From: Bradyrhizobium sp. CSA112
Lineage (GTDB): Bacteria; Pseudomonadota; Alphaproteobacteria; Rhizobiales; Xanthobacteraceae
Direction of reading: 5' to 3'
Assembly: GCF_029051645.1 (NCBI RefSeq)
Contig: NZ_JAACFS010000015.1
Coordinates: forward strand, 62,001 to 126,000
Length of the DNA stretch: 64,000 bases
The notes under the pieces are model-generated. The model ran no database searches and was not told the DNA's origin. It saw only the letters and a list, made by a program, of their open reading frames with translations. Positions within the stretch are counted from its first letter, which is position 1; each line of letters begins with the position of its first letter. Made by a program: the position numbers and the translations under genes. Below are positions 17,963-27,312 of this stretch, piece after piece.

Positions 17963-19024
17963 TCAGGTCGTCCGGAACCGCAGCACGCCGTCGGCAACCT
18001 CTGAGGTCAGGCGGCCCTCGACCAGCATGTAATTGACGTGGGCGACCAGTTCGCCGGCGGCAAAGCCCATCTGGTGCTCGTCCAGCACGTGCTTGTGGAA
18101 CACCACCGGCACCAGTTCCTTCGAGGTCTGCGGCACTTCCCGGCAGGCTTCCGCGATCAGACGGCAGCGATCCTCGTGATGATCGGCGAGCTGCTTGATG
18201 CGGGTCTTCAACCCGTAAAACGGCACGCCGTGGCCGGGCAGCACCATCACGTCATAAGGCAGCGTGGTGGTGAGGCTCGCCAGCGAGGCCAGATATTCCC
18301 CGAGCGAGTTCTGGTCGGGCTCGACCGCCCAGACGCTGACATTGGGCGAGATCTTGCTCAGCACCTGGTCGGCTGACAGGAACAGCTTGTCGGCGGCGCA
18401 ATACAGCATCACCTGGTCGAGCGCATGGCCGCCGCCGGTGATCACCTTGAAACGCCGCGTGCCGATCACGACCTCGTCGCCATGCGAGATGCGGCGGTAG
18501 GACGGCGGCAGCACCGAAACCCGCTTCAAATAGTCCTGGCCGCGGCCCAGCAATCTGTCGGTCAGGCTCTCGTCCATGCCGTGACGGCGGAAGAACAGCC
18601 GCTGCGCGTTGCGCCGCTCCTCGGTGCCGCGGTTCTGGTGATAGACCGACTGGAGATATTCGACCTGTGACATCTGCAGCGGGCAGTCGAAGCGTTCGAC
18701 GATCCAGCCCGCCAGACCGACATGGTCCGGATGCGAATGGGTGACGATCAGCCGCGTGATCTTCACATGCCGGAGCGGGCCCTCGAACAGGGTGGTCCAG
18801 GCCGCGATGGTTTCCTCATTGCCGAATCCGGAATCGACCATCGCCCAGCCGTCGCCGTCGGCGAGCAGGTAGATGTTCACGTGGTTGAGGCGGAACGGCA
18901 GCTTGAGGCGGACCCAGAGCACGCCGGGCACCACCTCGACGACCTGATCGTGGCCGGGGTGGTTCTCGAAGGGGTATCGCAGTGCCTCGGCCGAGGACTG
19001 CACCGTGTCGGTTTTCGAATGCAT
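17963..19024 (-). CDS. MBL-fold metallo-hydrolase
   Basis: A 353-residue cytoplasmic metallo-beta-lactamase-fold hydrolase. The metal-binding motif HSHPDH is at residues 96-101; further ligands are the GGGHALDQ histidine and the VLPGHGVPF histidine towards the C-terminus. The C-terminal part (HHEDRCRLIAEACRE) and the winged-helix-like end (GELVAHVNYMLVEGRL) are typical of family members acting on thioesters or lactones, such as LACTB2-like enzymes. The substrate is unknown. It is convergent with the malonate operon (33-base gap) and appears to be monocistronic. Confidence 0.88.
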   Translation of the reverse strand: MHSKTDTVQSSAEALRYPFENHPGHDQVVEVVPGVLWVRLKLPFRLNHVNIYLLADGDGWAMVDSGFGNEETIAAWTTLFEGPLRHVKITRLIVTHSHPDHVGLAGWIVERFDCPLQMSQVEYLQSVYHQNRGTEERRNAQRLFFRRHGMDESLTDRLLGRGQDYLKRVSVLPPSYRRISHGDEVVIGTRRFKVITGGGHALDQVMLYCAADKLFLSADQVLSKISPNVSVWAVEPDQNSLGEYLASLASLTTTLPYDVMVLPGHGVPFYGLKTRIKQLADHHEDRCRLIAEACREVPQTSKELVPVVFHKHVLDEHQMGFAAGELVAHVNYMLVEGRLTSEVADGVLRFRTT

Positions 19025-19110
19025 GCTACCGGCTTAGCGGCAGAGGCGGCGCGGCGCTAGCCGAAAAAAGTGGATAGCTATCGAGCAAAATACTGGGGTT
19101 GCAAGGCTAA

Positions 19111-19197
19111 GCCGTCATTCCGGGGCGATGCGTCAGCATCGAACCCGGAATCTCGAGATTCCGGGTCTGGTCCTTCGGACCATCCCGGAATGACGGC
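19111..19197. repeat. Dispersed palindromic repeat, family A
   Basis: An 87-base palindrome starting GCCGTCATTCCGGGGCG and ending CATCCCGGAATGACGGC, with a central AATCTCGAGATT palindrome. It lies between the metallo-hydrolase start and the chemoreceptor stop. It is the same family as the copies at 8661, 32415, 33373 and 49322. Confidence 0.9.
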
Positions 19198-19208
19198 GTA
19201 TGTGGCTG

Positions 19209-21329
19209 CTACGCCGCCCGGATGTTCGACAGGAACACGTCGATTTCCTCACGCAGCACGTCGGCCTCGCGGCGCAGCGCGTCGGAGGCGGTCAACACCT
19301 GACCGGCGGCGGTTCCGGCCTGCGTCGAGGCACTGGAGACGCCGACAATATTGCTGGAGACCTCGCTGGTGCCGCCGGCGGCGTGCTGGATGTTGCGCGC
19401 GATCTCGCGCGTCGCCGCACCCTGCTCCTCGACCGCGGCCGCGATTGCCGTGGTCACCTCGTTGATCTCGCTGATCGTATTGCTGATGTTCCTGATTGCG
19501 CTGACGGCTGACGTCGTCACCGTCTGCATGCTGACGATCTGCTGGCGGATCTCGTCGGTCGCCTTTGCGGTCTGGTTGGCGAGGCTCTTCACCTCGGATG
19601 CGACCACGGCGAAGCCGCGGCCGGCGTCGCCGGCACGCGCGGCTTCGATGGTGGCGTTCAGCGCCAGCAGGTTGGTCTGCGAGGCGATGGTCTGGATCAG
19701 ATCGACCACCACGCTGATCCGCGCGGCGTTGTCCGCAAGCCCCTGCATGGTCGCATCGGTCGCACCGGCGTCGTCGACCGCCTTGCGGGCGATCTCCGCC
19801 GAGGTGATGACCTGGCGGCCGATTTCCTCGATCGAGGAGGATAATTCCTCGGTGCCCGACGACACCGTCTGCACGTTGGCCGAAGTCTGCTCGGCTGCCG
19901 TCGCCACCGCACTCACCAGCGCGCTGGATTGATCGGCGGTCGCCGACATGCTCTTCGCGGTCGACTGCATCGAACTCGCGGCGGTCTGCAGGCTTTCGAG
20001 CGCGTTGCGCACGGTGCTTTCGAACTCGACGATGCGGGCTTCCATGCGGTTGGCGCGCTCGGCCTTGACGATGCGGTCCTTGTCCTGCTCGGCAGAGAGC
20101 GCACGGCTCTGGATCATGCTCTCGCGGAACACCTGCAGCGAGTCCGCCATGGCGCCGATCTCGTCCTGCTGATGGCTCTGATAGACCTCCGAATCGAGGT
20201 CGCCGCTGGACAGCACTTGCATCGAGCGCTGCAGGTTGCTGATCCGCAGCAGGATGTTGCGGCCGACATAGAGCCAGACGAACAGGATCGAGCCGATCAG
20301 CGTCATGACGCCGAGGGTGAGCATGACCATGGTCCCGAACGAAATCTCCTGGCGCGCCTGCCAGGCCGCGGCGTCGGTTTCCTTCCGCACGGCGTCGACC
20401 AGTTGCTGCACGCTGATGCCGAGGCCGACATTGAGCTTGCGGGTCTCTTCCAGGATGGTCTGACCGTAATCGTCCGCGTCGAGCTCCTGCTGGCGGACCT
20501 TGAAGACGCCGGTCTTGCCTTCGCCGAGCGCCAGCAAGTCCAGGGTTGCTTTCCGAACCACGTTCATCGCCGTGGTCTTGGGCAGCAATTCGAGATTCGC
20601 CTTCACGCGCGCCTGCGCGGTGCGGAATTCCTTACCGATGGTTTCGAGCGTGTCGCCGCTGTTGGTCGAAAGCGCGGCGATCATGTCGAACGCGATCAGA
20701 TTGCCGCTGGCGGCGATGTCGCCGAGCTGGTCGGCGGCTTTGTGGCCCTTGATGGCATCGTTCTGGACGAAGAGAGGGGCGGCGTAGATGCTGTAGAGTT
20801 CAGTCTGACCGTCGATCGCCGCGGGGGCGGCGGCGGAAATGAAGCGCCTTTGCGCCTTGCGCACCGCTTCGTAGAGTTTTTCGTGTTGGGCGCCCAGTTC
20901 GAGCCGCTCGCGCGCGGCCGCGCCGAGGCTCTTGATCACGTCATCGATGTTCTTCATGTTCTCGGTGAGCGCCGCAACGACCGCCTTGTCGGCGCCGAGC
21001 TCGACGATCTCGCCAAGCTTCTGCAGCGCGACCGCCTGGGTTTCCTTCATTTTCATGGTTCGATCGTTCAGCGCAGCCTCGGTGCGTGCGGCCAGCAGTG
21101 CCGGCCCCTGGCTGGCGAGGCTCGCGCTCTGCGCCGAGAGTTGCAGACTGGCGGCGAGGCGGGGAATGTCCCGTCCGCTTAAGTCGACCATCGTCCCGCC
21201 AAGCCGCCCGAGCATCAGGCCGGCGCCGGCCGAGATGACGATCGCCATGCCGGCGATGACGGCGAAGGCGGCAAACAGACTGCCTCTGACGCCAAAACCC
21301 TTGAGACTCAATTTCGATCGTAACGCCAT
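19209..21329 (-). CDS. Methyl-accepting chemotaxis protein
   Basis: A 706-residue transmembrane chemoreceptor. TM1 covers about residues 17-40, a large helical periplasmic sensor domain extends to about residue 325, and TM2 contains MVMLTLGVMTLIGSILFVW. A HAMP domain follows (ISNLQRSMQVLSSGDLDSEV), then the cytoplasmic signalling hairpin with its conserved tip around TNLLALNATIEAARAG and FAVVASEVKSLA. No C-terminal CheR-binding pentapeptide is present (it ends FLSNIRAA). The ligand is unknown and no che genes are nearby. The gene stands alone between two repeat-containing gaps. Confidence 0.94.
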   Translation of the reverse strand: MALRSKLSLKGFGVRGSLFAAFAVIAGMAIVISAGAGLMLGRLGGTMVDLSGRDIPRLAASLQLSAQSASLASQGPALLAARTEAALNDRTMKMKETQAVALQKLGEIVELGADKAVVAALTENMKNIDDVIKSLGAAARERLELGAQHEKLYEAVRKAQRRFISAAAPAAIDGQTELYSIYAAPLFVQNDAIKGHKAADQLGDIAASGNLIAFDMIAALSTNSGDTLETIGKEFRTAQARVKANLELLPKTTAMNVVRKATLDLLALGEGKTGVFKVRQQELDADDYGQTILEETRKLNVGLGISVQQLVDAVRKETDAAAWQARQEISFGTMVMLTLGVMTLIGSILFVWLYVGRNILLRISNLQRSMQVLSSGDLDSEVYQSHQQDEIGAMADSLQVFRESMIQSRALSAEQDKDRIVKAERANRMEARIVEFESTVRNALESLQTAASSMQSTAKSMSATADQSSALVSAVATAAEQTSANVQTVSSGTEELSSSIEEIGRQVITSAEIARKAVDDAGATDATMQGLADNAARISVVVDLIQTIASQTNLLALNATIEAARAGDAGRGFAVVASEVKSLANQTAKATDEIRQQIVSMQTVTTSAVSAIRNISNTISEINEVTTAIAAAVEEQGAATREIARNIQHAAGGTSEVSSNIVGVSSASTQAGTAAGQVLTASDALRREADVLREEIDVFLSNIRAA

Positions 21330-21510
21330 CTGCCCGCTGCCCCGTCTACGCTACCTTGGGATGTTTCCTCGCGCGGCAGTATCGCGATACCCGGTTAACA
21401 AGTTTGGAAAAACGAGACTTTTTTCGCCATAATTTTTGGCTGCACAGGTTTGTTGCAGCGGATTTTTTTCCGTGAACCGGAAAACGCGGACCGAAAACCA
21501 AAAAATAAAA

Positions 21511-21536
21511 AAGGCCGGCGTGTGAAAGCCGGCCTT
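21511..21536 (-). terminator. Rho-independent terminator of the outer-membrane protein gene
   Basis: A nine-base perfect stem (AAGGCCGGC / GCCGGCCTT) with an eight-base loop lies 23 bases past the stop of the beta-barrel gene. On the minus strand it is followed by a T-rich run (TTTTTTATTTTT). Confidence 0.9.
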
Positions 21537-21559
21537 CTGTAATTCGGAGTTGAAAGCGC

Positions 21560-22285
21560 TCAGTAGCGCGCCACCACCGGGCTGGCAAAGTTGAAGCGAT
21601 AGTTGATGCCGGCCTTCAGCGTGTGGTCGTCATTGTGGAAGCTTCCGAACGGTACCAACGCGGCAGGGCTCACAAAGCGGCTGCTGCCGAAGTCGTAATA
21701 CATGTACTCGCCTTTGACCGACCAGTTCGGGGCGAGCATGTATTCGACGCCGGCGCCGACGGTGTAGCCGTGGCTGTGGTTGCCATCGAGCAGGAAGGGG
21801 ATCGGAGCGCCGGCCAGGGTCAGTCTCTCGCGGTTGTCGGAATAGGCGTAACCGCCTTTGACATAGAGCAGGCCCGGACCCCAGGTGTAGCCGATGCGGG
21901 CCGTGACCGAGCCGAGGCCGCGCTGATCGTTGGTGTAGACGTAGCCGCCGGGGAAGCTGGCGGAGAGGTTGTTCTTGCCGAGCCAGGAATACTGGCCCTC
22001 GGTGCCGAGCACCCAGTTCTGCGCGAATTGCCAATCGAGACCGGCCTGAACGCCGCCGAGCAGCCGGGCGCGGGAATCGCTGAGCACCGCGCCGTTGAAG
22101 TCGTGGCTGCCGCTGAAGGCACCGCCGAGATGGCCGCCGAGATAGAAGCCGGTCCAGTTGTAGAGCGGCGCCGCATAGACGGGCGGCTGTTTGTAGTAAG
22201 GGCGCGCACCGAGATCGGCGCCAAGGGCGGGCGCGGCGGCGGTGAGGGCTGCGAAGGCCACGAGGGCTGCGAGGATCTTCTTCAT
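21560..22285 (-). CDS. Outer-membrane beta-barrel porin-like protein (Omp25/RopB type)
   Basis: A 241-residue precursor with a signal peptide (MKKILAALVAFAALTAAAPA, cleavage after about residue 23) and an eight-stranded barrel typical of Brucella Omp25/Omp31-like and rhizobial RopB proteins. Family marks are YNWTGFYLGGHLGGAFS near the N-terminus, GLDWQFAQNWVLGTEGQYSW, and the C-terminal strand ending FNFASPVVARY with a terminal aromatic pattern. The start is ATG 22285; an upstream in-frame start adds a leader without signal character. It is probably abundant and structural, and is followed by a strong terminator. Confidence 0.9.
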   Translation of the reverse strand: MKKILAALVAFAALTAAAPALGADLGARPYYKQPPVYAAPLYNWTGFYLGGHLGGAFSGSHDFNGAVLSDSRARLLGGVQAGLDWQFAQNWVLGTEGQYSWLGKNNLSASFPGGYVYTNDQRGLGSVTARIGYTWGPGLLYVKGGYAYSDNRERLTLAGAPIPFLLDGNHSHGYTVGAGVEYMLAPNWSVKGEYMYYDFGSSRFVSPAALVPFGSFHNDDHTLKAGINYRFNFASPVVARY

Positions 22286-22580
22286 TGTATTGGTCTCCGA
22301 AAACCGTTCGGCGACACCCCGTGCGGGCGCCATCCGTGGCCACGCACATAGACGGCATTTATCTAAAATGCTGTCACTTGGAGGCGACAGCGGGGGCGAA
22401 CCCAACCTATTGGCAGACAAACGTTTTTTGTACTTAATGAAGGCCTAATCAAAGGTTAGGAAAGGCTTAATTTTCGAAGTCCCGCAAAGCCTCCAGGCAA
22501 GCTTTGCTTAACCATCTACCCGCTCGCCGCCCGTCTCGAATCTCGTGTCCCCGCGGCGCACGCGTAGCCCTGTGGTTCTT

Positions 22581-22739
22581 ACCCTCCCCTGGAGGGGGAG
22601 GGTCGGCTCACATGAGCGTAGCGAATGCGAGACGGGGTGGGGTGATCTCTCAACTCGGGCACTGCTGGATGTGGAGAGACCGTCACCCCGCCCCGCCGCG
22701 CGTTACACGCGCGTCGACCCTCCCCCTCCAGGGGAGGGT
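22581..22739. repeat. Dispersed long palindromic repeat, family D
   Basis: A 159-base element whose ends are near-perfect inverted copies (ACCCTCCCCTGGAGGGGGAG and its complement), with inner arms around GACGGGGTGGGGTGA and TCACCCCGCCCCG. It sits in the 507-base gap between the outer-membrane protein gene and the HTH gene at 22793. Apart from this repeat and the upstream region of the outer-membrane gene, I see nothing else in the gap. Confidence 0.85.
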
Positions 22740-22792
22740 GAAACCGCGTGAACCACACGCGCGGCTGCGCAGCGTCCGGGGAACGCCGACGG

Positions 22793-23113
22793 CTAACCAA
22801 TGCGGCGACGCACGTCGCTGCGCATCTGTTCGCGGAAGGCTTGCCGGCGGGCGGGGCGGTCTTTCACCGGGACGTCGTGGCGGTCGAACACGTTGAACAT
22901 TTCGAGGATCGGATAGTGGTCGCTGGCCATCGCCAGGATGCGCAACAGCTCCGCCACGGGTCCGGTCGGGCCGGTGACCTCCCATCTGCGGATGGTGTCG
23001 GCGCCATCAGCGGGCGGCAGCCCGCAGAGTTTGGCCATGTCGGTCACCGACAGCGGCTGGCCAATGGCCTCACCGAGATGCTCGCGAAGTTTCTTCAATT
23101 CCGCTCCGGTCAC
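22793..23113 (-). CDS. Small helix-turn-helix protein
   Basis: A 106-residue protein starting at GTG (23113), preceded by GGAG. Residues about 5-55 look like an XRE-type or MerR-like helix-turn-helix (LKKLREHLGE, LSVTDMAKLCGLPPA, TIRRWEVTG), and the rest is charged and helical. The pattern (plant-type anti-toxin-like short HTH with a RRWE segment) suggests a DNA-binding regulator, but target and partner are unknown. It is divergent from the small membrane protein gene at 23215, across about 100 bases. Confidence 0.7.
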   Translation of the reverse strand: MTGAELKKLREHLGEAIGQPLSVTDMAKLCGLPPADGADTIRRWEVTGPTGPVAELLRILAMASDHYPILEMFNVFDRHDVPVKDRPARRQAFREQMRSDVRRRIG

Positions 23114-23214
23114 GGGTTCTCCATGTCAAATTGGCATCTGTGAAGTACGTCACACACCGGGCCTGGCTTGGGGCGTATACGCAGCGCATTAGGTTTCCTG
23201 ATGAGGAGGTAACC

Positions 23215-23448
23215 ATGCGTCGATTACTTGAAAGCCTTACTCCTGACGCCCGCCGGATTTATTGGAAATGGGTCGGCGGCATGTTCGCCCTTTATGTCGT
23301 GCTAATGCTCACGGCTGCAGGCGTATTCGTCAGTCACGAATCTTCGCGCAAGCTGGCGCATGAACCCGCCGCGACTGTGGCAATCGACGGCCAGCAGCGG
23401 CCCATCACCGAGGTCCCGGCGTCAATCCGGCAGGCCGCGAGGTATTGA
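23215..23448 (+). CDS. Small single-pass membrane protein
   Basis: A 77-residue protein with an excellent ribosome site (GAGGAGGTAACC) before ATG 23215, which fixes the start. It has a cytoplasmic N-terminus (MRRLLESLTPDARRIYWKW), one transmembrane helix at about residues 22-42 and a short periplasmic tail. No family is recognised. The convergent GH1 gene ends 16 bases away. Confidence 0.75.
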   Translation: MRRLLESLTPDARRIYWKWVGGMFALYVVLMLTAAGVFVSHESSRKLAHEPAATVAIDGQQRPITEVPASIRQAARY

Positions 23449-23463
23449 GGCCAGCTGCCGGCG

Positions 23464-24930
23464 TCAGACGCCGATCGCATTCCGCGCCACCACATCGCGA
23501 TAAAAGGCGACACTGAGTTTCGGCGTCCGGCGCTGCGTCTCGAAGTCGACATGATACAGCCCGAAGCGCTTCCCGTAGCCGTAGATCCATTCGAAATTGT
23601 CCATCAGGCTCCAGAGGAAATAGCCGCTGATAGGCACGCCCTCTGACGTCGCGCGCTGCAACTGCCTGAGATAATTGCGCAGGTACATGATGCGATCGAG
23701 GTCGTAGACCTGGCCGTCGGCGCGAAGCTTGTCTTCCGACGAAGTGCCGTTCTCGCTGATGTAGATCGTCTTTATGTTCCAGACTTTTGCTGCCAGCCGC
23801 GGCGCCCAGTAGATCGTCTCGGGCCCCACCCGCAGCCATTCCGAATTCATGTGTGGGAACGAGGCGGGGAACGGCAGCACGCTCCAGCCCGGCGGCTTGT
23901 CGGAAGCGGCGATATAGAATTGCGGCGCGTAGATATTGAGGCCGACGAAATCGTTCGGCTGCGAAATGATCTTCAGTTCGTCGGCGGTGAATTTCGGCGC
24001 ATTCTTGCCGGCGAACTGCAGGAAGCCGTCGGTGTATTTGCCCTCCAGGATGACGCCGAGCAGGCCCGAGTTCAGTTCGCGCGTCGCGATCTCGGCGGCG
24101 CGAACATTTTCCGGCGTGTCGAACGCCGGCACGCAGGCCGCAATGTTTTCGGCCGGACCCACCCTGGTGCCTGCGCGCCCATGCGCGCGGATTGCCTGCA
24201 CCGCAAGACCATGCGCCAGCGCCACATGGTGGCGGACCTGATTTACTTCCGCATCCGGCAGCTTCAGGCCGGGGGCGTCGATGCCCCATCCATAACCGAA
24301 ATTCACGAACCTTCCGGCTTCATTGATCGTGAAGATCGACCTGACGCGATCAGTGATACGCGCCGCCACGTGGCCGGCATAATCCCCGAATGCTTTCGAC
24401 GTTTCGCTGGATCGCCAACCGCCGACCCGATCCTCGAGCGCCTGCGGCAGATCCCAGTGATAGAGCGTCGCATACGGCACGATGCCCTGCTTGAGCAGTT
24501 CGTCGATGAGGCGGTCATAGAAGTCGAGGCCCCTAGGGTTCGGCTTACCCGTTCCTTCCGGAAACACCCGCGGCCACGCGATCGAAAACCGGTAGGCCCT
24601 TGCGCCCAACTCCCTGATCAGGCCGATGTCTTCCTTGTAGCGGTGGTAGTGATCGTTGGCGAAATCGCCGGTGGTGCCGTCTTCGATCTTGCCGGGCGTG
24701 TGTGAGAATGTATCCCAGATCGAGCGGCCGCGGCCGTCTTCGCTCACCGCGCCCTCGATCTGATAGGCCGAGGTGGCGGTGCCCCACACGAAGTCTTTCG
24801 GAAAACTCGCCGCCGCGGGCCGCTCTGCTGCCGGCTGCGCCGCGGCGTCAGAGGGTTGCGCCGCCATTCCGAGCGCGGACAAGCCAGCAAGCTTCGCAAA
24901 ATGCCGGCGCGAGAATTTTCCGAACATCAT
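23464..24930 (-). CDS. Beta-glucosidase, glycoside hydrolase family 1, Tat-exported
   Basis: A 488-residue exo-glycosidase hydrolysing beta-glucosides or oligosaccharides. The N-terminus has a twin-arginine signal (SRRHFAKLAG, residues 7-16) followed by a hydrophobic stretch and an Ala/Pro linker, so periplasmic export in folded form is predicted. GH1 motifs include FVWGTATSAYQIEG (47-60), the acid/base region TINEAG with E204, and the nucleophile E393 in YISENG. The usual NEP proline after the acid/base glutamate is alanine here. It lies nine bases downstream of a GH16 endoglucanase gene, so the pair probably degrades a mixed or beta-1,3-glucan sequentially. Confidence 0.93.
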   Translation of the reverse strand: MMFGKFSRRHFAKLAGLSALGMAAQPSDAAAQPAAERPAAASFPKDFVWGTATSAYQIEGAVSEDGRGRSIWDTFSHTPGKIEDGTTGDFANDHYHRYKEDIGLIRELGARAYRFSIAWPRVFPEGTGKPNPRGLDFYDRLIDELLKQGIVPYATLYHWDLPQALEDRVGGWRSSETSKAFGDYAGHVAARITDRVRSIFTINEAGRFVNFGYGWGIDAPGLKLPDAEVNQVRHHVALAHGLAVQAIRAHGRAGTRVGPAENIAACVPAFDTPENVRAAEIATRELNSGLLGVILEGKYTDGFLQFAGKNAPKFTADELKIISQPNDFVGLNIYAPQFYIAASDKPPGWSVLPFPASFPHMNSEWLRVGPETIYWAPRLAAKVWNIKTIYISENGTSSEDKLRADGQVYDLDRIMYLRNYLRQLQRATSEGVPISGYFLWSLMDNFEWIYGYGKRFGLYHVDFETQRRTPKLSVAFYRDVVARNAIGV

Positions 24931-24939
24931 TGTCTCCGG

Positions 24940-26007
24940 TCAGCGTTCGTCGATCTGGTAGGCGGATATCCTGTCGATCTCGAATGCGACGGTCGCGGGC
25001 GACTCGCCGTCGACGAATCCGACGCCCTCGAGAGTCTTCGAGCCCATGGCGAGGTTGACGATCATATACATCGGCACGCCGAAGCCGACGGGGACCTTGA
25101 TCTCGGAGACCGGCTGGCGGTCGATGAAATAGGTGATGCGATCGGGCTGCCACAGCACGCCGTAGTCGTGAAACGCGGTCGGGGCGTCCGGCACCCTGAA
25201 GTCAAACCCGCAGCGTTCCACGCGCTGCGTCTCCGGTATCCGCCAATGCGTCGTCATCACGATGTCGCCCGGCCGTTGCCCGCGGCCTTCCATGATATCG
25301 ACTTCCGGCGGCCAGCCGCCGTCATCGGCGAGCATCCAGAACGCCGGCCACACGCCGATGCCGACCGGTATCTTGGCGCGGATTTCGAAATATCCATACT
25401 GCTGGGCAAACCGGCCCTGCGTCGTCAGGATGCCGGAAATATATTCATTGTCGAACAGCACGGCCTTCAGCGCCGGTGGGGTGCGGCTGGCTATGATCGA
25501 GAGTATGCCGTCCTTGACCTTGAACGGATCGAGGCCGAGCGGCATTGTTTCCAGCCCGCCATAACGCGGATCGACATAGATCTGCTGCTCGCCATTATAG
25601 GTGCTCTTGCGCCTGAAGTCGGAGCCTTCGCCGCCCCAATAGCGCGCCTCCGGCCAGGCGGGGCCGCCGGCGTAATACGACGCCCATCTTTGGTCCAGCA
25701 GGGGATGGGCGTCGAAATCATCATGGAAGGTGCGGTGCAGAGATACCGATGCGAACGATGCGGGGTTCGGTGCCTCGACGCGGCGGCATTTTTCGCCGAG
25801 GATGGCGGTCGCGACCTGCAGCGTGAGCTTGGCCGTCGCGCCGGCGAGATCGACCTGCGCGAACGCCGGGACGGCGGGAAACAGGCAGCCGATCGAGGCC
25901 AAGGCCCACAGCGTCAATCTCGCGGTTCCCGGTTCGCTTCGAGACGGCAGGAGGTCACTCACTGACGATACCCTCGATCTGACGACCCTTCGGAGCCCGA
26001 CCGACAT
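24940..26007 (-). CDS. Glycoside hydrolase family 16 endo-beta-glucanase, secreted
   Basis: A 355-residue protein with a long N-terminal export signal (hydrophobic core about residues 31-50, cleavage near AFA/QVD). The GH16 jelly-roll catalytic domain spans about 92-355, with the signature EVDIME at 235-240, in which E235 is the nucleophile and E240 the acid/base. Other family marks are GYFEIRAKIPVG and FWMLADDGG. ATG 26007 has AGGTG upstream; the ORF is open further to 26136 but that part lacks signal-peptide character. Likely substrates are laminarin, lichenan or exopolysaccharide glucans. It is the first gene of an operon with the GH1 beta-glucosidase. Confidence 0.92.
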   Translation of the reverse strand: MSVGLRRVVRSRVSSVSDLLPSRSEPGTARLTLWALASIGCLFPAVPAFAQVDLAGATAKLTLQVATAILGEKCRRVEAPNPASFASVSLHRTFHDDFDAHPLLDQRWASYYAGGPAWPEARYWGGEGSDFRRKSTYNGEQQIYVDPRYGGLETMPLGLDPFKVKDGILSIIASRTPPALKAVLFDNEYISGILTTQGRFAQQYGYFEIRAKIPVGIGVWPAFWMLADDGGWPPEVDIMEGRGQRPGDIVMTTHWRIPETQRVERCGFDFRVPDAPTAFHDYGVLWQPDRITYFIDRQPVSEIKVPVGFGVPMYMIVNLAMGSKTLEGVGFVDGESPATVAFEIDRISAYQIDER

Positions 26008-26213
26008 GTTCACCTGTTTGAGGTACGTAGTTATACGAGGTGGATGCTTAACGGCAAGGTAGCCAAGTCGAGGTTGATTTATGCTTGAGATGCCGATGGC
26101 GCCAAGTGCGGAGCTCGTTGTCCGGATCGCCGGCAAGATAGTTCATTATCTTTTCAGTGCTTCAATTTTGAAGGGTAGCTAGCTCAAATAGTACGGCGGA
26201 CGGAAGTTCTTGG

Positions 26214-27254
26214 ATGCTCGTCTATTTTGTCACAGACGAACCGACGAAGTTACCGGCGATTCGCGCCATGCTCGAACCGCAGCATGCCGTGGTCCCCTGG
26301 GTGCTGGGCGGCGACGGCACCGGGATCAGGTCGCATGGCGTGCTGATGGTCGACATCGACCTGCGGCAGATGCCTCGCGTCGATCAGCTCAAGTTTATCT
26401 TGCACGAGCTTGCCGGCATTCCCGAGAAGCTGTTCGTCGTTCACAACCTTTCCCGTTCGATGGTTGCGCAGGCCCATGCGCTCGGCGCGACCTCAGTGAT
26501 TTCGCGCCCCAAGGAAGCCATTCTCAAGGTTGCGCAGATCGAAGCGGCGGAAGCGGCCGCGGAAGACAACGCTGCAGATCCGGCAGTGAATATGGACGAA
26601 GGTGCGGCGGCCTTCGCCTCGATGTTTTCGAATGTGCGCCATGGCAGGCCGCTGAAGCTTGCCGATGCGAAGCGTGCGACGTCGAAGATCATCACCCGCG
26701 TCGGGCAGGACGGGCTTTCGTCGTGGCTCGACGAGGTGCGTCGCTATCATGAGGGCACGTTTCAGCACTGCCTGCTTGTAACAGGTGTTGCGGTCGCCTT
26801 CGGCCTCGATGTCGGATTCTCCGACGGGGACGTCTCGCGGCTCGGAATGGCGGCGACCCTCCATGACATCGGCAAGGCGCGCATCCCGCTGTCGATCCTG
26901 GACAAGCCGGGACGCCTCGATGCCGAGGAGGAAGAGATCATCAGGCGTCATCCGGTGATCGGATATGATCTGCTCAAGGGCGTATCGGGCGTCAGTCCGG
27001 AGATCCTGGATGGCGTGAGGCATCATCATGAATATCTTGATGGCTCCGGCTATCCGGATGGACTGGCGGCCTCGCAGATTTCCGATCTGGTCCGCTTGCT
27101 GACGATCTCGGATATCTTCGCCGCGCTGGTCGAGTCCAGGCCCTACAGGCCGCCGATGTCCCGGCAGGACGCCTACCAGATCCTCTGCGGCATGGAGGGG
27201 AAGCTGGAGGCGGCGCTGGTCAAGGCGTTCCGCAAGGTCGCGCTGGGGGCGTGA
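26214..27254 (+). CDS. HD-GYP domain protein with degenerate receiver domain
   Basis: A 346-residue cytoplasmic protein, predicted cyclic-di-GMP phosphodiesterase. Residues 1-105 resemble a receiver fold (VDIDLRQ at the phosphoacceptor position, SRPKEAI near the conserved lysine). A linker follows, then the HD-GYP domain with HDIGK (217-221), RRHP, the HHH triplet at 270-272 and the GYP motif at 279-281, all intact. The acidic pair of a normal receiver is not evident, so phosphorylation is doubtful. It appears monocistronic. An EAL-type and a PilZ protein elsewhere in the window belong to the same signalling network. Confidence 0.88.
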   Translation: MLVYFVTDEPTKLPAIRAMLEPQHAVVPWVLGGDGTGIRSHGVLMVDIDLRQMPRVDQLKFILHELAGIPEKLFVVHNLSRSMVAQAHALGATSVISRPKEAILKVAQIEAAEAAAEDNAADPAVNMDEGAAAFASMFSNVRHGRPLKLADAKRATSKIITRVGQDGLSSWLDEVRRYHEGTFQHCLLVTGVAVAFGLDVGFSDGDVSRLGMAATLHDIGKARIPLSILDKPGRLDAEEEEIIRRHPVIGYDLLKGVSGVSPEILDGVRHHHEYLDGSGYPDGLAASQISDLVRLLTISDIFAALVESRPYRPPMSRQDAYQILCGMEGKLEAALVKAFRKVALGA

Positions 27255-27312
27255 ACAAGCGCGGGCCTGTGATCCACGCGGAGTGATCGCGATCCCGGCT
27301 GATTCGCCGACC

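Noticed and set aside
19929..21182. Plus-strand frame of 417 codons opposite the chemoreceptor
   Set aside because: Antisense shadow of a high-GC gene; no motif.
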